64,000 nucleotides of DNA from Norana najaformis (Eukaryota; Annelida; Clitellata; Crassiclitellata; Hormogastridae). The notes beneath the pieces are model-generated. The model was not told the DNA's origin. It was given only the letters and a program-made list of their open reading frames with translations, and did no database searches. This document shows positions 38,791 through 52,450 of the stretch, piece by piece (positions within the stretch are counted from its first letter, which is position 1; the number at the start of each line of letters is the position of its first letter). Where the stretch lies: the NCBI GenBank assembly GCA_964023275.1, contig OZ029919.1, forward strand, positions 248,001 through 312,000. The letters run 5' to 3'. The position numbers and the translations under genes were made by a program.

Positions 38791-41700
38791 TACGAGGAAA
38801 CTGATAAACAAGAAAGCCAAATGAAACATAAATTTTGTTCCCGATGATTGATGTAATGTGTCTGCTTCATATCATGTCTGATAGTAATAGAAAATTTGTG
38901 CCACTGATTCATACAATATGTCTGCTTTATAATGTCTCAGAAATAGAAATTCTGTGCAAGTGACTCATGCAATATCTGTCTTATAGCGTCTATGATAGGC
39001 ACAGAAATTTTGTATCAATGATTGATGCAATATGTCTGCTTTATATCTCTAACAGAAAAAGAAATTTGATGCCACTGATTCATGCTATATGTCTGCCTTA
39101 TATCTCTAACAGAAAAATAAATTTTATGCCACTGATTTATGCAATATGTCTGCTTTATATCGTATCAGATTGAATTAGCATTTTTGTATCAGTGACTGAT
39201 GCGAAGCTGTTCTCTTAGTATAATCTGTGACATAAATAATTTTAGAATAAAAAGGCAGAGTAATACTCCGGATTCAGCAATGTTCAAACAACTTAGGGCA
39301 AATTATGAGCATCATGGTGCCTTGAGATGGAAACAGAGTATATATTACTCTTACATTTGGGCATCGGATTATGTTGTTCAGGTTCTGAAGGGAGACAAGA
39401 CCAGCCGAAAATTATCTTTTAATATTGTTGTTTTTAATTACAAGAGCAAAATTTGTAAAGTGGTATTAAAGAGATTTTTTTATCTGAAGGGTGTAGTCTT
39501 CTCTTATGCGTTCCTGTTGTTACTATTGTCATCATCAACAACAACTATAACTACAATATCATCATCATCACCATCATATTCATCATCATGAATATCAATT
39601 CAAAATTTCTGAAGCATAGAAATTAATTGTGAAATGCGAATCTGAGGTATCTTTTAATCAGATTTCTTTGCTAAGGATCTTACCCGATCAATTCATTGCA
39701 AGATGAGAAGGGTCGAGGTCATACGGTCGCTATATAAAACCGTGTTTATCTGCATTTAGCATTTTTGTTTGTCTCAGTGATTGTGTTTAGGATAACGACG
39801 CATCGTATCTTAAATTTAGCCGCTCATAGTCAACTAAATTACTCCATCCAATCGCCTACATGTAGGCTTACGTATTATTGTCAAGACTCACGTGTTGTAG
39901 CTCATAAAAATTTACTCATTCAAAAACACAAGCTAACTGTATTGGCTTGAGATAGAAATTATTCAGGTACACTGTTATAATAGCGATCTGAGAGCATGGG
40001 TATGCACACTGCAAATGCTATGTATCCGCCTATTTATATAGCGCTATTTTGGTCAGCAAAGGTTTAGCGTTTTCGTCCGAAAAGAGGAGTCTATAGTCTA
40101 AGAACCGGAGAGAACAAGCATTAGTGTGTCGGAGTTGCATTCATTATTCACAAAGACCTGTTGGGTAATTAAGACGGTTGAATAGTTCAAAAAGTCCATT
40201 GATTATGAATCCGAAGGATGTGATGTGTAGAGGAGATGGGACACTTTCCCCACATCGGAATGAGTTTCCCATTGATTACGCTCCGAAGATAAATTTCTCT
40301 GCCCCAAATACTTCCAACCACAATTAGTGGTTGGGCAGATTGAGATTGCATTATTTAGAGGCAACGGATTCTTGAGTGAGGATTCACTTGAAGCGCCAAT
40401 CGAAATGCATTGCGATAACAACGCCATATGAAGCAGCAGATTAGACAAAAATTATACCGGATATTAGAACTGTGTAACAGAATGTAGCTGTGCCATAGAA
40501 ATGAGAAGACTAGAGAAGATCAAAGATGTACTCTTCATGCTTTGTCGTCCTGAAAATGTACACATTTGCCTATGTCCTCCTTTTTTTTTATTATGAACCA
40601 AGTAAGCTTTTTTGGAAATTATAAACCCTTACTTGGTTCGTTTCGATCCACCTAACTGTGGCGGTCTCGGTCTGAATATAACTTCGCTGAGCGAGGTGAC
40701 GCCAGTCCAGCTCTACGCTCAGATCAACTTAATCACTACTCCTTCTATTCCCAACGTAAATGGCCGTTCTGCACCATCTCTTCCCATTGTGGCAGTTCTC
40801 TCCTAGGAAGGTTCAGGATTGGTGCCTTCCTTAAAACCCGGTCCCGGAATCGGAATCTGCCTCTTCTGCAGTCGCCGGAAGGGCGACGTCCTGAGGATGG
40901 CCTTTTCTCAGAATAAGGTTCGTTCCTTTACCGACAATAGTCGGTCCCTTTTCGTGTGCCTTGGAAACCACGAGCTTCTTCTTCACCACCATTCTACATC
41001 TCGTAACTTTGTAACTACCTCCATTAATATGAGACACCAGCCGTTCTCTTAGTTTCTTGGACATCGGAGTCTTATGACGAGTCTATGTATCTCTCCATCT
41101 TAGACAAATTGTGCATAGCAACGCAGCTCCCCAATAACAAACGTCTCTTGCTTCAAATGCCGTGTGTAGGAGTCCCAGAAGCGCACGCATATGCGCAACA
41201 ACTAACGGAGTAAGTTCTCGTACTAGAACTCTCTTGTTGAGAACTCTCATCCAACACAGTTAATGAATTCTGCTTCGGAAGATAGGATATCTCTGTGGAA
41301 TGCTCACAGCCTAAGTCCTTTCTTTATAATCTTCGCTATTTGCACACAAACCTTCGTCCCGACCTACGCGCGAGGGAATCCGACCCCGCACTTCAGTCAG
41401 TTCTCCGACAAACATATGTAAAGTTGGTATCAACTGTGTCGACTCCTATTCTCCGTGGGTGACTCGATCTGGATTCTGACGTATCGGTTATTCTCGTGGT
41501 CTGATTTAGTATCTCTTTTACCTGGTCAAATTTAGATGCGGACTCTCTTAGTCTTCACCTTGAAACACTTACCTGCGTTATCTTCCCGTTGCATCTTTCC
41601 GCAGTCTGAATTTCCATAAGGAGTTATGTGACGTGCCCTCTCCCGAGTTTTGCACAACCTCCGCTTTCGGGAATCCAACAGTCTCGCGACCTCGCAACAG

Positions 41701-42519
41701 GGTGGGTTCGTATTAGTTATTATTATCATGATCATGATCATCAGCAGCAGCAGCATCATTATCATCACCATCTTACAAAGTTCCAGAACCCAATCTTACT
41801 TTAGGATTATTTAAAACCAATACTCATTTTAGGGTGGTTTAAAAAACAATCCTTATTGGAAGAGCTCAAGCCAGACCAGGGACGGATCTGGAGGAACAAC
41901 TCCGATCAAGCCTCCGAAACACTGACTTGGGCTTCATGGCTGGAGTGCCACAGTCAGTGTGGCCGATAACTAGACAATAATGTGACCGTTTGTTGCAAAC
42001 TCTTAAATGTAATGTATGAAAAACAGTCGCTAAAGAAATGCTCGAATTCAATAAACTATATTTGTTGTCAGTGAACGTTTTCGGCTTCATATAAACCGTG
42101 TTAGAAGGTGAGACATTCAGCAAAGCTCATAAGTTTTTGATATTCAAGTAGGCTGTTGGTGAAGAGGCCAAATCGGTCGTAACCACGTATTATGCATTCT
42201 TGTGATGTTTGAATTTGCATAGATCAGTTACAGATATAGGATAACTGAGTAGTGGTTTCAGTTAAGCATAATTAGTCTGAGTTATTCAGTGTCTTTTGGT
42301 TGCATCTGTCTTGATGTATCGATGTACAGGCTAGACTCTGTATAGATACTCGAACCTGAATTGATGTATAGATTACCTTTGAGTAGATTTAATTAGATTT
42401 ATTTATCACAGTTTACCCTGTATGTATTTAGTTTCTGCTGCTTGTGCATAGGTGTATATTTGATCAATAACAGCTAGAAGCAATGAATAACCATATCCGT
42501 AAGCCATGTGAGTGTGGGT
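38791..42519. other. Intergenic region between OATP copies 1 and 2
   Basis: It holds the 60-bp tandem array, an ATC/ACA tract at 39,528-39,590, a TATATAGCGCT word at about 40,035, and an ATC/CAG microsatellite at 41,725-41,770. A minus-strand open stretch at 40,831-41,064 contains MSKKLRERLVSHINGGSYKV; it is basic and matches no family I recognise. No other gene was seen. Confidence 0.5.
38822..39200 (+). repeat. Tandem repeat of about 60 bp downstream of OATP copy 1
   Basis: About six imperfect units contain AGAAATTTTGTxxCAxTGAT and TGCAATATGTCTGCTTTATA. The array begins about 30 bp after the stop codon, so it probably lies in the 3' UTR or just beyond. The same unit is tandemly repeated after copy 3 (61,690-61,970) and is present once after copy 2 (about 51,180-51,235). 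Confidence 0.85.
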
Positions 42520-42792
42520 GAGTCCGGGACGCTCATAGCGCATGCTCACTGGGTCGTTGAATCTGGGTAACAAACATCAGTGTAAGTGCACGTGGGCGAT
42601 GAAAGCACAATGTAGCTTATATATAAGACTGGTTCATCAGTTTGCAACTGTTCAAAACACGAAATAAGTTCAATCTGAACAGTATTCTACTTTATAGTTA
42701 CACGTGAGTGTCGGATTCTAACAAAACCAATCAGCTTTAAAACACAGATACTCCTTCCTAAGTGACAAGAATTTTCCAAACCGACGTTACAC
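42520..42792 (+). promoter_or_regulatory. Conserved 5' flank of OATP copy 2 with TATA-like element
   Basis: Same conserved block as upstream of copies 1 and 3, including GCGCATGCTCACTGGGTCG, CACGAAATAAGTTCAATCTG and AACCAATCAGCT. TATATAAG at about 42,619 aligns with CATATAAGAG of copy 1. Confidence 0.6.
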
Positions 42793-44871
42793 ATGGAAGA
42801 GTCCGACCAGGCACCAGCGCATGCGCGCAACAGCAGTACCGGCGAGCCACCGTCTGTCCGTTGCAAAGGTGATGAACCTGAAGAAGTTAACATCGGATGT
42901 GGTTGGGGCCGTTTCCGGCCGGCGATACTGAAGCCTTTCGCGCATGTCTGGACGTTCATTGTGCTATACATGGTGTTCTCTTTCACCCACAGCGTCAATG
43001 GGTCGTACAGCTCCGTCGTCCTAACGACGATAGAAAGGCGATTCAACCTCTCCAGTTCCGTTGTCGGGTTTGTCATGAATTTCTCAATATTTGGCTACTT
43101 GTGCAGCGTCATCTTCGTCTCGTTCTTCTTCGCCAAAACGAACAAACCGCTCCTCTTCGCCGGCTGCATGCTCGTGACTTCCCTCAGCGCTTTCCTCTAC
43201 ATACTTCCGCATATCGTCTACGGCACCGGAAATGACGCAATCGACGCGGTGCATGCGCAGAGAAAGACCCTCATCAGCAGCACTGAGTCGCCGAAGAGCG
43301 GAAGTGGAGCGGTTCAGCTGTGCGCATACAGAAGCGCTCCAGGTGGACCTGCAGCGGCTGAGAGCACGTGCAATGCAACAGCGAGTAAGACGGCAGATGA
43401 AGTCATCTCTTTTGTGATGCCTGCGTTGGTGATGTTTGCATTAGCAGAGATATTTCAGGGCCTCGCCGGAGCTCCCATGTGGACAATTGGACTGGCCTTC
43501 ATTGACGACCACACAGACCCGGAACTCTCGGCCAAACTCATCGGTAAGAATTTGCACGGTTGTATTATTAGTAATTTATATAGCGTCAGTGTATAATGCA
43601 GCGCGGCGTCAAGCGATGTCGCACCAAAACCAAGCCGCTGAGAGGTCAATTTCCAGAGGTGTGAGAATCTGGTGTCTTTTTATCCGCGGTTGAATAACGA
43701 TTCAGAATCATCTCGTTCGTAAGCGAATTCATTTGTGAGTTTGTGAAAAGTAGGCTAATTGAACTTTCTCATCAAATTCGTCTTTCTGTGTTTCTCGTGA
43801 ACTGTGTAGCAAATAACTGAGAGCTCTTTTCGTTTGGCTGTGACTTTGGATTGGAAGCATACACAGTCTGCTATAGCTCTGTCTAACTCCCACTTTAACC
43901 TTATTTTTTCTGCCTGGTTATTTAAATTTGATCTTTAAATTTTCTCTCTCTCTCTCTTCCTCTCTCTTCCTCTCTCTGTTGTGGCGAAGTCAGCTGATCG
44001 TAACCGTTCCAATTATGCTACGCCAAAGCTCTTCTGTGCTAGGCCTTTCTCCATGCTATCTGGAAGCCGAAGTTCACGTCTGCAAGATTCTTCTCCACAA
44101 CTCGACCACGTCGTCTACTCCAGTCCCTCGTGGGTTTGTTCATCGAGGTCCATAGGACTTTCCGGTGGTTCTCGTCCTCTGATGCGCGAGCGACATGCTT
44201 CAAGAAGGTCAATCTGGGTTTTCGGACAGTGATAGAGGCTATTAAAATTGACGTCTTCTCTTGGTCGCGAGGTTGCTCCTGTGGTTCAAACAGGAAGTCC
44301 GGAGGATCTTCCTCAATCACTACTTGTAAAATATGTCAAGTTTCTTGTTTACGACTTCTCTCAGCTGTACTGGACAACTGGCAGTCTGTAATGCTTTAGT
44401 TTAGTACTCAGCTCAGATGTAGAGCATCAGATATGTTTACCTAGGAGACTATTCAGGATCTGGCGATTGCAATTCGACGTTTGATATCTAGTTTGCTGGA
44501 ATCATTGGGCATTGTCTGGCTGCCGAAATAAGCGAAGACTTCAACAATTTCTCGCCTGCAGCTATTGGCAGTAACTCGCCAGGTTTGAAATCTACTATTG
44601 AAGTAAAATATCCCACATCCAATATGAACCGGCCTTTTCGATCGCTGGACCTAAATTTTGGAACTCCCTCCCTGCGTCTCTTCGTTCTGCTCAGTCGCTT
44701 CAGTCATTTCATTCTCAACTTAAAACTTACCTGTTTCAAATTGTTTATCCACCGTAGGCTGCCTCTTTGTCTTGTAGCCTGACCTTCTGGATATTGACCT
44801 GATTGCGGCTTGGCTTTGGTTCGCCATCGGTTGATGCCTTGTGCAGTATACACCGGCGCATTAGAAGTTAC

Positions 44872-44918
<47 letters not shown>

Positions 44919-45757
44919 CCACAAGTGGGACGCAGGAGAGGCGCTCGTTTCCTCTTTTTAACAAGAATAATATAATCTGTGATTACAATTACTATTTGTG
45001 GTTACAGGTCTGATGTATACCGTTCGACTTTTAGCTCCGATTACTGCCTACGCGATGGGAGGATATCTGCTGGGGATCTATGCCAATCTCAAAGGTCAGA
45101 CCAGTCACTAGTAAGAAGTACATATTTATATAGCGCCTGCTGGAGACTCTCAAAGGCGCATTGACATGGCTAACTAACCATATGCAGGGGCATGTAATAA
45201 ACACAGAGAGATTAGCGCTTAGCCGAAGTGATAAAAATTGCAGCCTGTTTACTTCTTTAATGCGCTTTCTGGTATAGTTCTAAAGTTTTAAAATGTATAT
45301 GGCTCTGAGTGTTTTCTATATACTAGCATATCAAAGATTGTTGCCAGAAGGATTTACACGGCTTGAGCATACCGGCACAGGACCGCAGAATATGGAAACC
45401 GGTGATAACATCGTAATCGTAATCAAAAATTTATAAAGCTGCACTTCAAGGTATACTCATCAGAGGCGCTCCCGGTCCGACGACCCAGAACCACTGGGCA
45501 ACAAAAAGATCTTGAAGCGCTTGCGGAAGAGAGAGAGAGAAAGGCTGAGAAGTTCATACCGCAGGTCACCAGGCAGGCAGTTCCAAGATCTAAGGCCAGC
45601 CAAAGCAAAACTTCTGCGTTGAGCCGTGGGTTTTCGAGCCAACAAGACAAGCAAGTCACCCTGATCCGCCGAACGGAGCAATCTGCGGCCGGGAACAGAG
45701 GAGGTAACACGTGCATTGGACACCTACTGGCTTTCTGCCCATGGATCTCGATGATGG

Positions 45758-45801
<44 letters not shown>

Positions 45802-48800
45802 GTGATGATGAGCATTTGCATAATTTCTAAGTTTATTAATAATTTTACATCGGTGCACATGTGCATAGATATATATTATGCTAGCCGTTATCTTGTTGAC
45901 CAGTGAACCAACACAGATTCACCAGAATCAGCCGTTCGGATCATTTCCACATAGAGTCAGTCAGCTCGTTACATTTGTGTGATGTAGCAGTACAAATCAT
46001 TTAGCTGGGCGAGCCCCAGTGTATGGCTGGAAGGATGGATGGATGGACGAATGCGCTGGCTGTTCCTAATAACTCGTTGTTAGGCCATCGCTAAGGGAAG
46101 AAATTAGTCGCAAGTAGTTTTCTGAACAGCTTTGCACGTGTGTAGTTGAGAAAAAGAGAATAGTGCAGGATGCAGACTGAGTTCATGACCACTAAGAATA
46201 GACTGACTGTTGGTATTTTGGCCTACGATGATTGTAAACAAAACTCTGATCTTAAAGGTGGTTATCAATTTACCTCCACAACACCGGCATTAGCGTATAT
46301 ATATATATATATGTACATATGTGTCTGCGTGTTTCAAAGGCGCCTTAAACCAGTTTTCAATGGAACTTATCTCTAGGCTAACTTAAACAGCAACTTGGTA
46401 TGTATAAGAACGATGCTCGTGTAGATGGAGAAGTTCTCCACTGACAGTCTCTCGCAGACGCGTATAACATTTACTGGGCCAACGATGACGTAACTCGTAA
46501 CATTTGCATAAACAGACAAAATGTAACATGCATCAGTTGGTCTCTTTGTGTATATGCAACTATGATTGCTATAGAGACGGACCTGACTCCGAAGCATCCT
46601 CAATGGATCGGCGCTTGGTGGCTAGGTTTCCTTATCATCACCATTGTCAACTTCGTCATCTGCATCCCCACTTCAATGCTCCCCAAGGACTTCCGATCAA
46701 TCAGGAAGTCCTCCTCTTACGCCGCAGATTCTATGGACAAAGGAAAGAAAATCGCCGATGAAGAAGAGGAGAAAATGGACGAGAAGGGGAAAACGATGGG
46801 AGAGGAAGCAGAGAAGGAGGAAAACGAGGAGCAGCAAGAACGAAAGATTACGAAAGAGGAAGCAAAAAGAAAAGTGGAGAAAGAATACGAAGACAAAAAG
46901 GAGGAGGAAGAGGCGAAGGAAAAGAAGAAGGTGGAGTATATGAATACGGAGTATATGACGACGGAACAAGAGTCTTCGAGTAGACCAAACACATCCACTG
47001 ATGCATCTTCAGTTGCCTGGAAAGGTAAATCTGAAACTCGGTCTGTTGTTTTGAACGACTGCTGATTAGGACTTTAACATTGCACACTCGGATCTGCTTC
47101 GGTGGCTATCACAACGGTGGATAAATGAACTCGGGCATTACGTCGACATGTAAGCCAAAGTTGAACATCGCATTTTCATTACATTGGCAAACGGATGCTG
47201 TCGTTTCTTTTCAGTTTGAGTCGGCCAAAGTAGTAATTCACGATATCATATGCATTATATTTTAAACACAAACAATGTACTCTGTACCTTTAAAACCATT
47301 TCACTTAAGAATTTATTGTCTGTGTGCTTATTTGTGCAAGATCTGATATTTTGCATCATGATGGATAGCAAGTTGAATATTGGAATAACTCCGACAACGG
47401 TTTAGAAATTTAGAAATAGTGGCCAGATTTAGAAATGATGGCCAAATATTGAAATAGCCAAGCAGTTTAAGATGGGCCACAATTTGAGCCATCTTGCTTA
47501 CATTGCTTGGCTGTTTTAATATGTGGCCGTTACTGGAGTTCCTCCGACATTCAAATCACCATCAATCGTGGTCCAATTTCAGATCTTGCAAACAAAACGC
47601 ATAGCCAACAAGCATTCTAGCTTTCAACGTTGCTTCGTTACCTTGGCCTTGTGATTAACAATATTAAAGAAATACACTTCTTGTTAAGCCTGAAATTAAT
47701 TTAACTGACTCATAACGAGCTGAGGGTTTTCCAGATTTAAAAAGTTACCAAAAATGTAGTCACTTTCGCGAGTCTATAATTAGTTCTGTTTACTGTTTGG
47801 TTTGCTGAAGAGTTCCTTAAAGCCCTGATGCGACTGATAACGAATCCGATCTACATGTTGTCGTTGACCGCTATGTGTATCGATTGGACAGGCTTGGGTT
47901 TCATGTCGTTTATGCCAAAATACTTGGAAGTCCACTTCCAGAAAACGGCATCAGTTGCTAGTCTACTTGGAGGTGATATGTCCTATGTAATTTGCAGTGG
48001 TTCTAACACAAACTAAATATATATATTCAACCATTTTATACCCATCTTAAATTATGCCATGTCGTATTATAACCATTCAGAGTCATCACTTGTTCGATTT
48101 TGCTGCTGCATGACAGCGTCTGTCAAAACAGGTTTCATAGACGAATTCGAGGTTTGCCTTGATTTTAAATATTTGATTTTTTCTCCTGTAATCGGCTGCT
48201 AGTTATCATTAATTACTTCTAAATTTATTAAACGTAAGAGAAGAACAACCACAGTTCACAGACTAAAGCTTACACAGTAACTATTTCAGTAGAGAATGCA
48301 ATCGACATTATGACAACGACGCTATATAGGTCATTAGATTTAATTCGATTTTATATGTGTTCGAACCCGAACTCTCCACGTTACAACCTTAGCTGGGTGA
48401 CCAATCGGCAACTTAACAACGAATTTATTTATTTAATGAGGTGATACTATTAGCAACAAATGTTTAATTAGAAATGTCCCCAACAGAAAGTATGGAATTT
48501 GTAGGCTCTGGGTTGGATTCAGGAATCGGAGTTAAGGGCGAAGTTGTGTTAGAGTCAGGAGCGTAAATAGAAATCCAACGCCACCTTAGTCATTGCTTTT
48601 GGCGTACGTCCCCATGAGCCACACAGGTTCTGAGACTCCTTATCTTATTCGTCGCTCTTGTGTTCTCGTCTAATAAATCGTTTTGCATGTGAACCGTTAA
48701 CGTCTCTTTCTTCCGCGTGTATTGCACAGGAATGATCCCGTCGATATTCTCCGCCGTTGCATCGGGCGTGGGTGGTGTGGTGAGTGGAAAAATCAAGGGA

Positions 48801-51143
48801 ATCGACGGGGGATTGGCAGGACTCTGTCGAATGAATTTCACTCTGTCGGTGATCACTCTTCTGTTCCTCGTGCCTGCCATGCTCCTCTCATGCCCTGATG
48901 TCCCCTACTCCGGACACTTAGTCAACAAGAGGTACGCTAGGACATGTACGCAGGTTCATGCAGACAAACATACAGGCACCTACAGAGACAAACGAATACA
49001 GCGAGTACAAAAGACATTTGCTACACGCACGCTCAATTCGAAGCAGATATTCAAATAAGATAACTATGAATGAGAGGACAAAGGAATTGTCTGAAAAATT
49101 TGAGCATCTGGATACTCTTTCTTTTTGCAACATTTCTCTAGGGGAAGAATCGCTTGGAACAAGAAATTTTTCTGATAAAAAATTTCGAAGGATAGTTTTT
49201 CTAAGCAGAAATGCGTTACTTCCTGTTTAAGATGAGCGCTTAATTAGGCGCCCAGTGTCGACATTATTTTTTTAATCCAACTGGTTGAATGGGTTGAATT
49301 AATGACTGACATCGCCGCCAGTGATTCACATATTTCATAATTTCTAGTGCATGTGTGTGCGAGAGTTTGCGTGTTTCTGTTGATGTTTTGTAACTGCGGA
49401 TGGATATCTGTTCAGACTGAACCTGACAACCGAGTGTAATGTGAACTGTGGTTGTTCGTCGGATAAGTTCGATCCAGTCTGTGGCAGCGACGGGTTCCTG
49501 TACTTCTCCCCTTGCCACGCCGGATGCACACAACTGGCCAACTCAACTGCTGATCCGAACGACCTCGCAGGTCGCCTCGTAAGTCATATCGTCGCCCTCG
49601 TCATTAGGATTATTTTGGAATAGGTATCCTATGAAACTGCAAAAAGTTGCGAACAAACAACAGATGTGAGAGAGAAGTAGCTCTAAATGCATAGGTCGAT
49701 TTGGCTCCAGCAGGAACTTAAGTTAGATGTCGATACGGATTAATTCTGTTTCAGCTGAATTCAATTTTAAAATCTTTTTCTGTTTGCAGCCAATATGTTT
49801 CTGTTTCCTGCGAATCTGTTTCTGCTATGGCAGGTGCGTTCGGCGAAATGTCGATGCGTTGGTGAGGCCGAAGGAAGAGATGAAGATGTCAGAGGAGGAG
49901 TTGTCTTTGCCGGATTCTGCGATAATTCATGTGCATCGCTGATTCCCTATGTCTTGATTTTGATCGCCATGTACGGCTCCAGCAGCCTGTACAACGCTTC
50001 TGACACTGCCGTTTTCCTCAGGTAACTTAACACCATTATCATTTAACTACTTTTCATCATCAGGGGCTGCGCTCATCGTCATGTAACTAATTTCACCCTC
50101 AGTTAACTACAGTCATGATCAAGTAACAAGTGTCATATTCAGGTAACCCATATTCTTCCCGATAATTTCACGGTTTGCAAGTCTCAGTAAGCTGATAAAG
50201 AATGACGACCATGCCTGGGGAGGCAGGCGTTATCTGAGAATGAGAGTAGTTACTTGATCAAGTAACTACTCTCATTCTCAGATAACGCCTGCCTGCCCAG
50301 GCATGGTCGTCATTCTTTATCAGCTTACTGAGAGTTCCTTTACTGATGTATGTCCGCCTGCATAAGCGGAACATTTCCATTAGTGAGCTTTACTAATAAC
50401 ATGGGTTTGAAAGAAGAAACCAAATAATAGCGATGCACATCTCTGCATTTTCTCTTAATGTATTAAGACTGGCTTTGACTGTACATTGATTGTTGACTGC
50501 AAAGTGGCTGATTGTCGTTCAGGTGCACCAGAGAGGAAGATAAGTCGATTGCTCTTGGGCTTCAGGTTTTCTGCATTTGTATGGCCAGTAAGTCTTATGA
50601 ATTTTTAATTTTCTATTCTTTTCAAGTTACTTGCATTTTGCATGTGTTTGTCTGAACGCAGCTGGAAATTTATATGATGCCTTCAATAAACCTGTCTGCA
50701 CCTCACGGACTCTGTATCATTTACTCTGCTGAATTAGTTTCCACGTGTCCTTTTATTAAATAGCGCATAAATAGAACACAAAAGAAAAGGACAAAATTAG
50801 GCCTATAAATGCTAATTTGTTTTTCTGAAAAATAACGGGTCCGTTCTATTTCGGTGAACATCCTGTTTTTTCATCGTTTCTAGTTTTTCCTGCACCTTCG
50901 ATGTACGGAATCATCTTCGATTCGTCATGCGTTCTTAAGAAGACGACATCTTGTACGAACAGCGAGGGAAATTGCCTACTCTATGACCGGCACTCATTGC
51001 GGCTGACCTTTCACGGACTAGCCATTGCAATTAAATCAGTCTCATCGACACTATATTTCGTCACGTATCTCGTAGCCAGGCGCAAACGAATTCAACTCTC
51101 GGCTCAACAAAGATATGCGCCAAATTTGACTGATAGTGCTTAA
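42793..51143 (+). CDS. OATP/SLCO-type organic anion transporter, copy 2
   Basis: Exons: 42793-43543, 45008-45094, 46575-47024, 47784-47972, 48730-48931, 49416-49578, 49834-50021, 50523-50587, 50884-51143. All joins are in phase and the total is 2,355 nt, giving 784 residues, near the upper end for invertebrate OATPs. Seen: TM1 region ending FSFTHSVNGSY, FIDDHTDPELSAKLIG, signature WIGAWWLGFL at about residue 290, an E/K-rich cytoplasmic loop, a KYLEVHFQKTASVASLLGG segment after span 7, the Kazal-like C-x-C domain, and the C-terminal IFPAPSMYG then DSSC. The substrate cannot be predicted. This is the copy whose model is fully consistent. Confidence 0.93.
44000..44325 (-). mobile_element. LINE reverse-transcriptase C-terminal fragment in OATP copy 2 intron 1
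   Basis: The minus frame reads RKPRLTFLKHVARASEDENH, WTSMNKPTRDWSRRRGRVVE and LADVNFG. This matches the H-V-A-R-A-S, P-x-x-W-x-R-x-x-G-R and N-F-G pattern of non-LTR ORF2 C-termini. A homologous, more decayed copy lies at the same place in copy 3 (55,880-56,170), so the insertion predates that duplication. Confidence 0.75.
44620..44915 (+). mobile_element. CR1/L2-like LINE 3' end with ATT tail
   Basis: The frame FSIAGPKFWNSLPASLRSA continues SFHSQLKTYLFQIV, the standard C-terminal pattern. The 3' UTR contains GCCATCGGTTGATGCCTTGT and CACCGGCGCATTA, and a pure ATT tail at 44,872-44,916 follows. This is the best-preserved reference for the LINE 3' ends scattered through the window. Confidence 0.85.
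45423..45735 (-). mobile_element. LINE ORF2 C-terminal fragment
   Basis: The minus frame reads PGRRLLRSADQGDLLVLLAR, AQRRSFALAGLRSWNCLP and GDLRYEL. This is the L-R-S-A-x-x-G-D-L-L-V and F-x-x-x-G-x-x-x-W-N-x-L-P pattern of non-LTR ORF2. It lies between exons 2 and 3 of OATP copy 2. An ATG microsatellite at 45,754-45,806 adjoins it. Confidence 0.8.
50183..50332. repeat. 150-bp near-perfect palindrome in OATP copy 2 intron 7
   Basis: The left arm starts CTCAGTAAGCTGATAAAGAA and the right arm ends TTCTTTATCAGCTTACTGAG. The centre is TACTTGATCAAGTA at 50,257/50,258. There is no spacer and only one mismatched pair across 75 bp arms. Copy 3 keeps only a diverged counterpart of the right arm at about 60,788-60,840, so the left arm is a later inverted duplication. 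Confidence 0.95.
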
Positions 51144-52174
51144 TACGGACAAACTGATGAACGAGGGAAAGTCGAAAGAAACAGAAATTTTGTTCCGGTG
51201 ATAGGTGAAAGATGTTTGCTTTATACCATAGCTGATGGAAATAATTATTATAAATAATAATAGTAATCTGAGGACTTTAATAGCACCAGTATAATAATGC
51301 TCAAGGCATCAGTTGATAGTCGCTACTAAGCAAAATCGCTGTGTAAGCCAAATTCCAAGGCGAGTTTGGTCGAAGAGCCAATAGGGGAATCTGAGAATAC
51401 ACAGAAACAGCTTACGGAGGAAATGATCCCAGGAAGAGACGAGTCTTTAGTCGGGGTCTGAAGGCCGAAACATTCTTTGCAGACGTTTACAGGAAGAGAT
51501 TTTCAGAGCTATGGACCAGAGACAAAGAAGGGAATCCTGCCGATTGGTGTATATATAGTCAGACTAAAACATTCAGCATGCCTTGTCCAGTACAGAAGAG
51601 TTTTGGGAGTCAGAGCAGAATGAAGATAGTGAGGTTGGTTGAAATGTAGTCTTGTCTGCAACTAGCCCAATTTTGCGCTGTAATCGAATTTCTACGGCCA
51701 GCCAATAGACCCTACGTTGGCTTGGTGATATATTCTCATATTTTGGGGTTTTAATTATAGCTCTTGCCAATGTAGTTTGGACTCTGAAGATTAATCAAAT
51801 TAGCTTTTGAAATGTTATATATAGAAATAATGTAAGAACAAGCAGTGTCGGCCTATCGTCGCAGGCAGAGAAACATTTCAGATTTAATACCGTTTAAACG
51901 AGTAAGGTCATAATTATGGGCGTCGAGGAGTCGTGAATCGGATACCGACTACATGTTACCCTTAGATGGGCATCGCACTATTTTCTATATGTACATAAAA
52001 AAGACCAGCGGAAATTGCCTTTTGTTTGTTGTTTTTAACCCAACTGATTATGTCCCAAGGGCAAGATGAGAAAACCAATGTTTCGGCAAATGTGGACTTA
52101 AACCCAGGAAAGTTTCTGCTATGCGTTGCTTTTCTGTATAAGAAGCCTTTCATTGGTACCTATTATAGCAGAAC

Positions 52175-52450
52175 GTAACGTCTTTGGTCAATGCTCATGC
52201 GGTTGCGGTTTCGACTCCGTGTAACGACGCTGGGCAAGTTGTTTGGCAACACAGTGCCTCTGTCACCAAGCAGTATAATTTGGTTCCGGCATAAGCTGGG
52301 AGGAAAACGGCAAGTCCTGCGATGCACTGGCCCCGTGTACAGGACCTTGCGATTCGTCCAATGCCGGCTCATTGGCCTAAAGGAAGGGAAATGAGAGTCA
52401 CCCCTGTGTCTCACTTGTGGGATATAGGGTACTTTACTTACTTACAATTG
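52175..52450 (+). mobile_element. tRNA-derived SINE
   Basis: GGTTTCGACTCCG at about 52,204 matches a tRNA B-box and is followed by GTGTAACGACGCTGGGCAAG, a word order common in animal tRNA-derived SINEs. The 3' end carries a TTTACTTACTTAC tail. I did not find a convincing A-box, so the 5' end is uncertain. Confidence 0.6.

Noticed and set aside
46697-46998. Minus-strand Leu/Phe- and Ser-rich frames
   Set aside because: They are antisense to the E/K-rich loop of OATP copy 2 exon 3.
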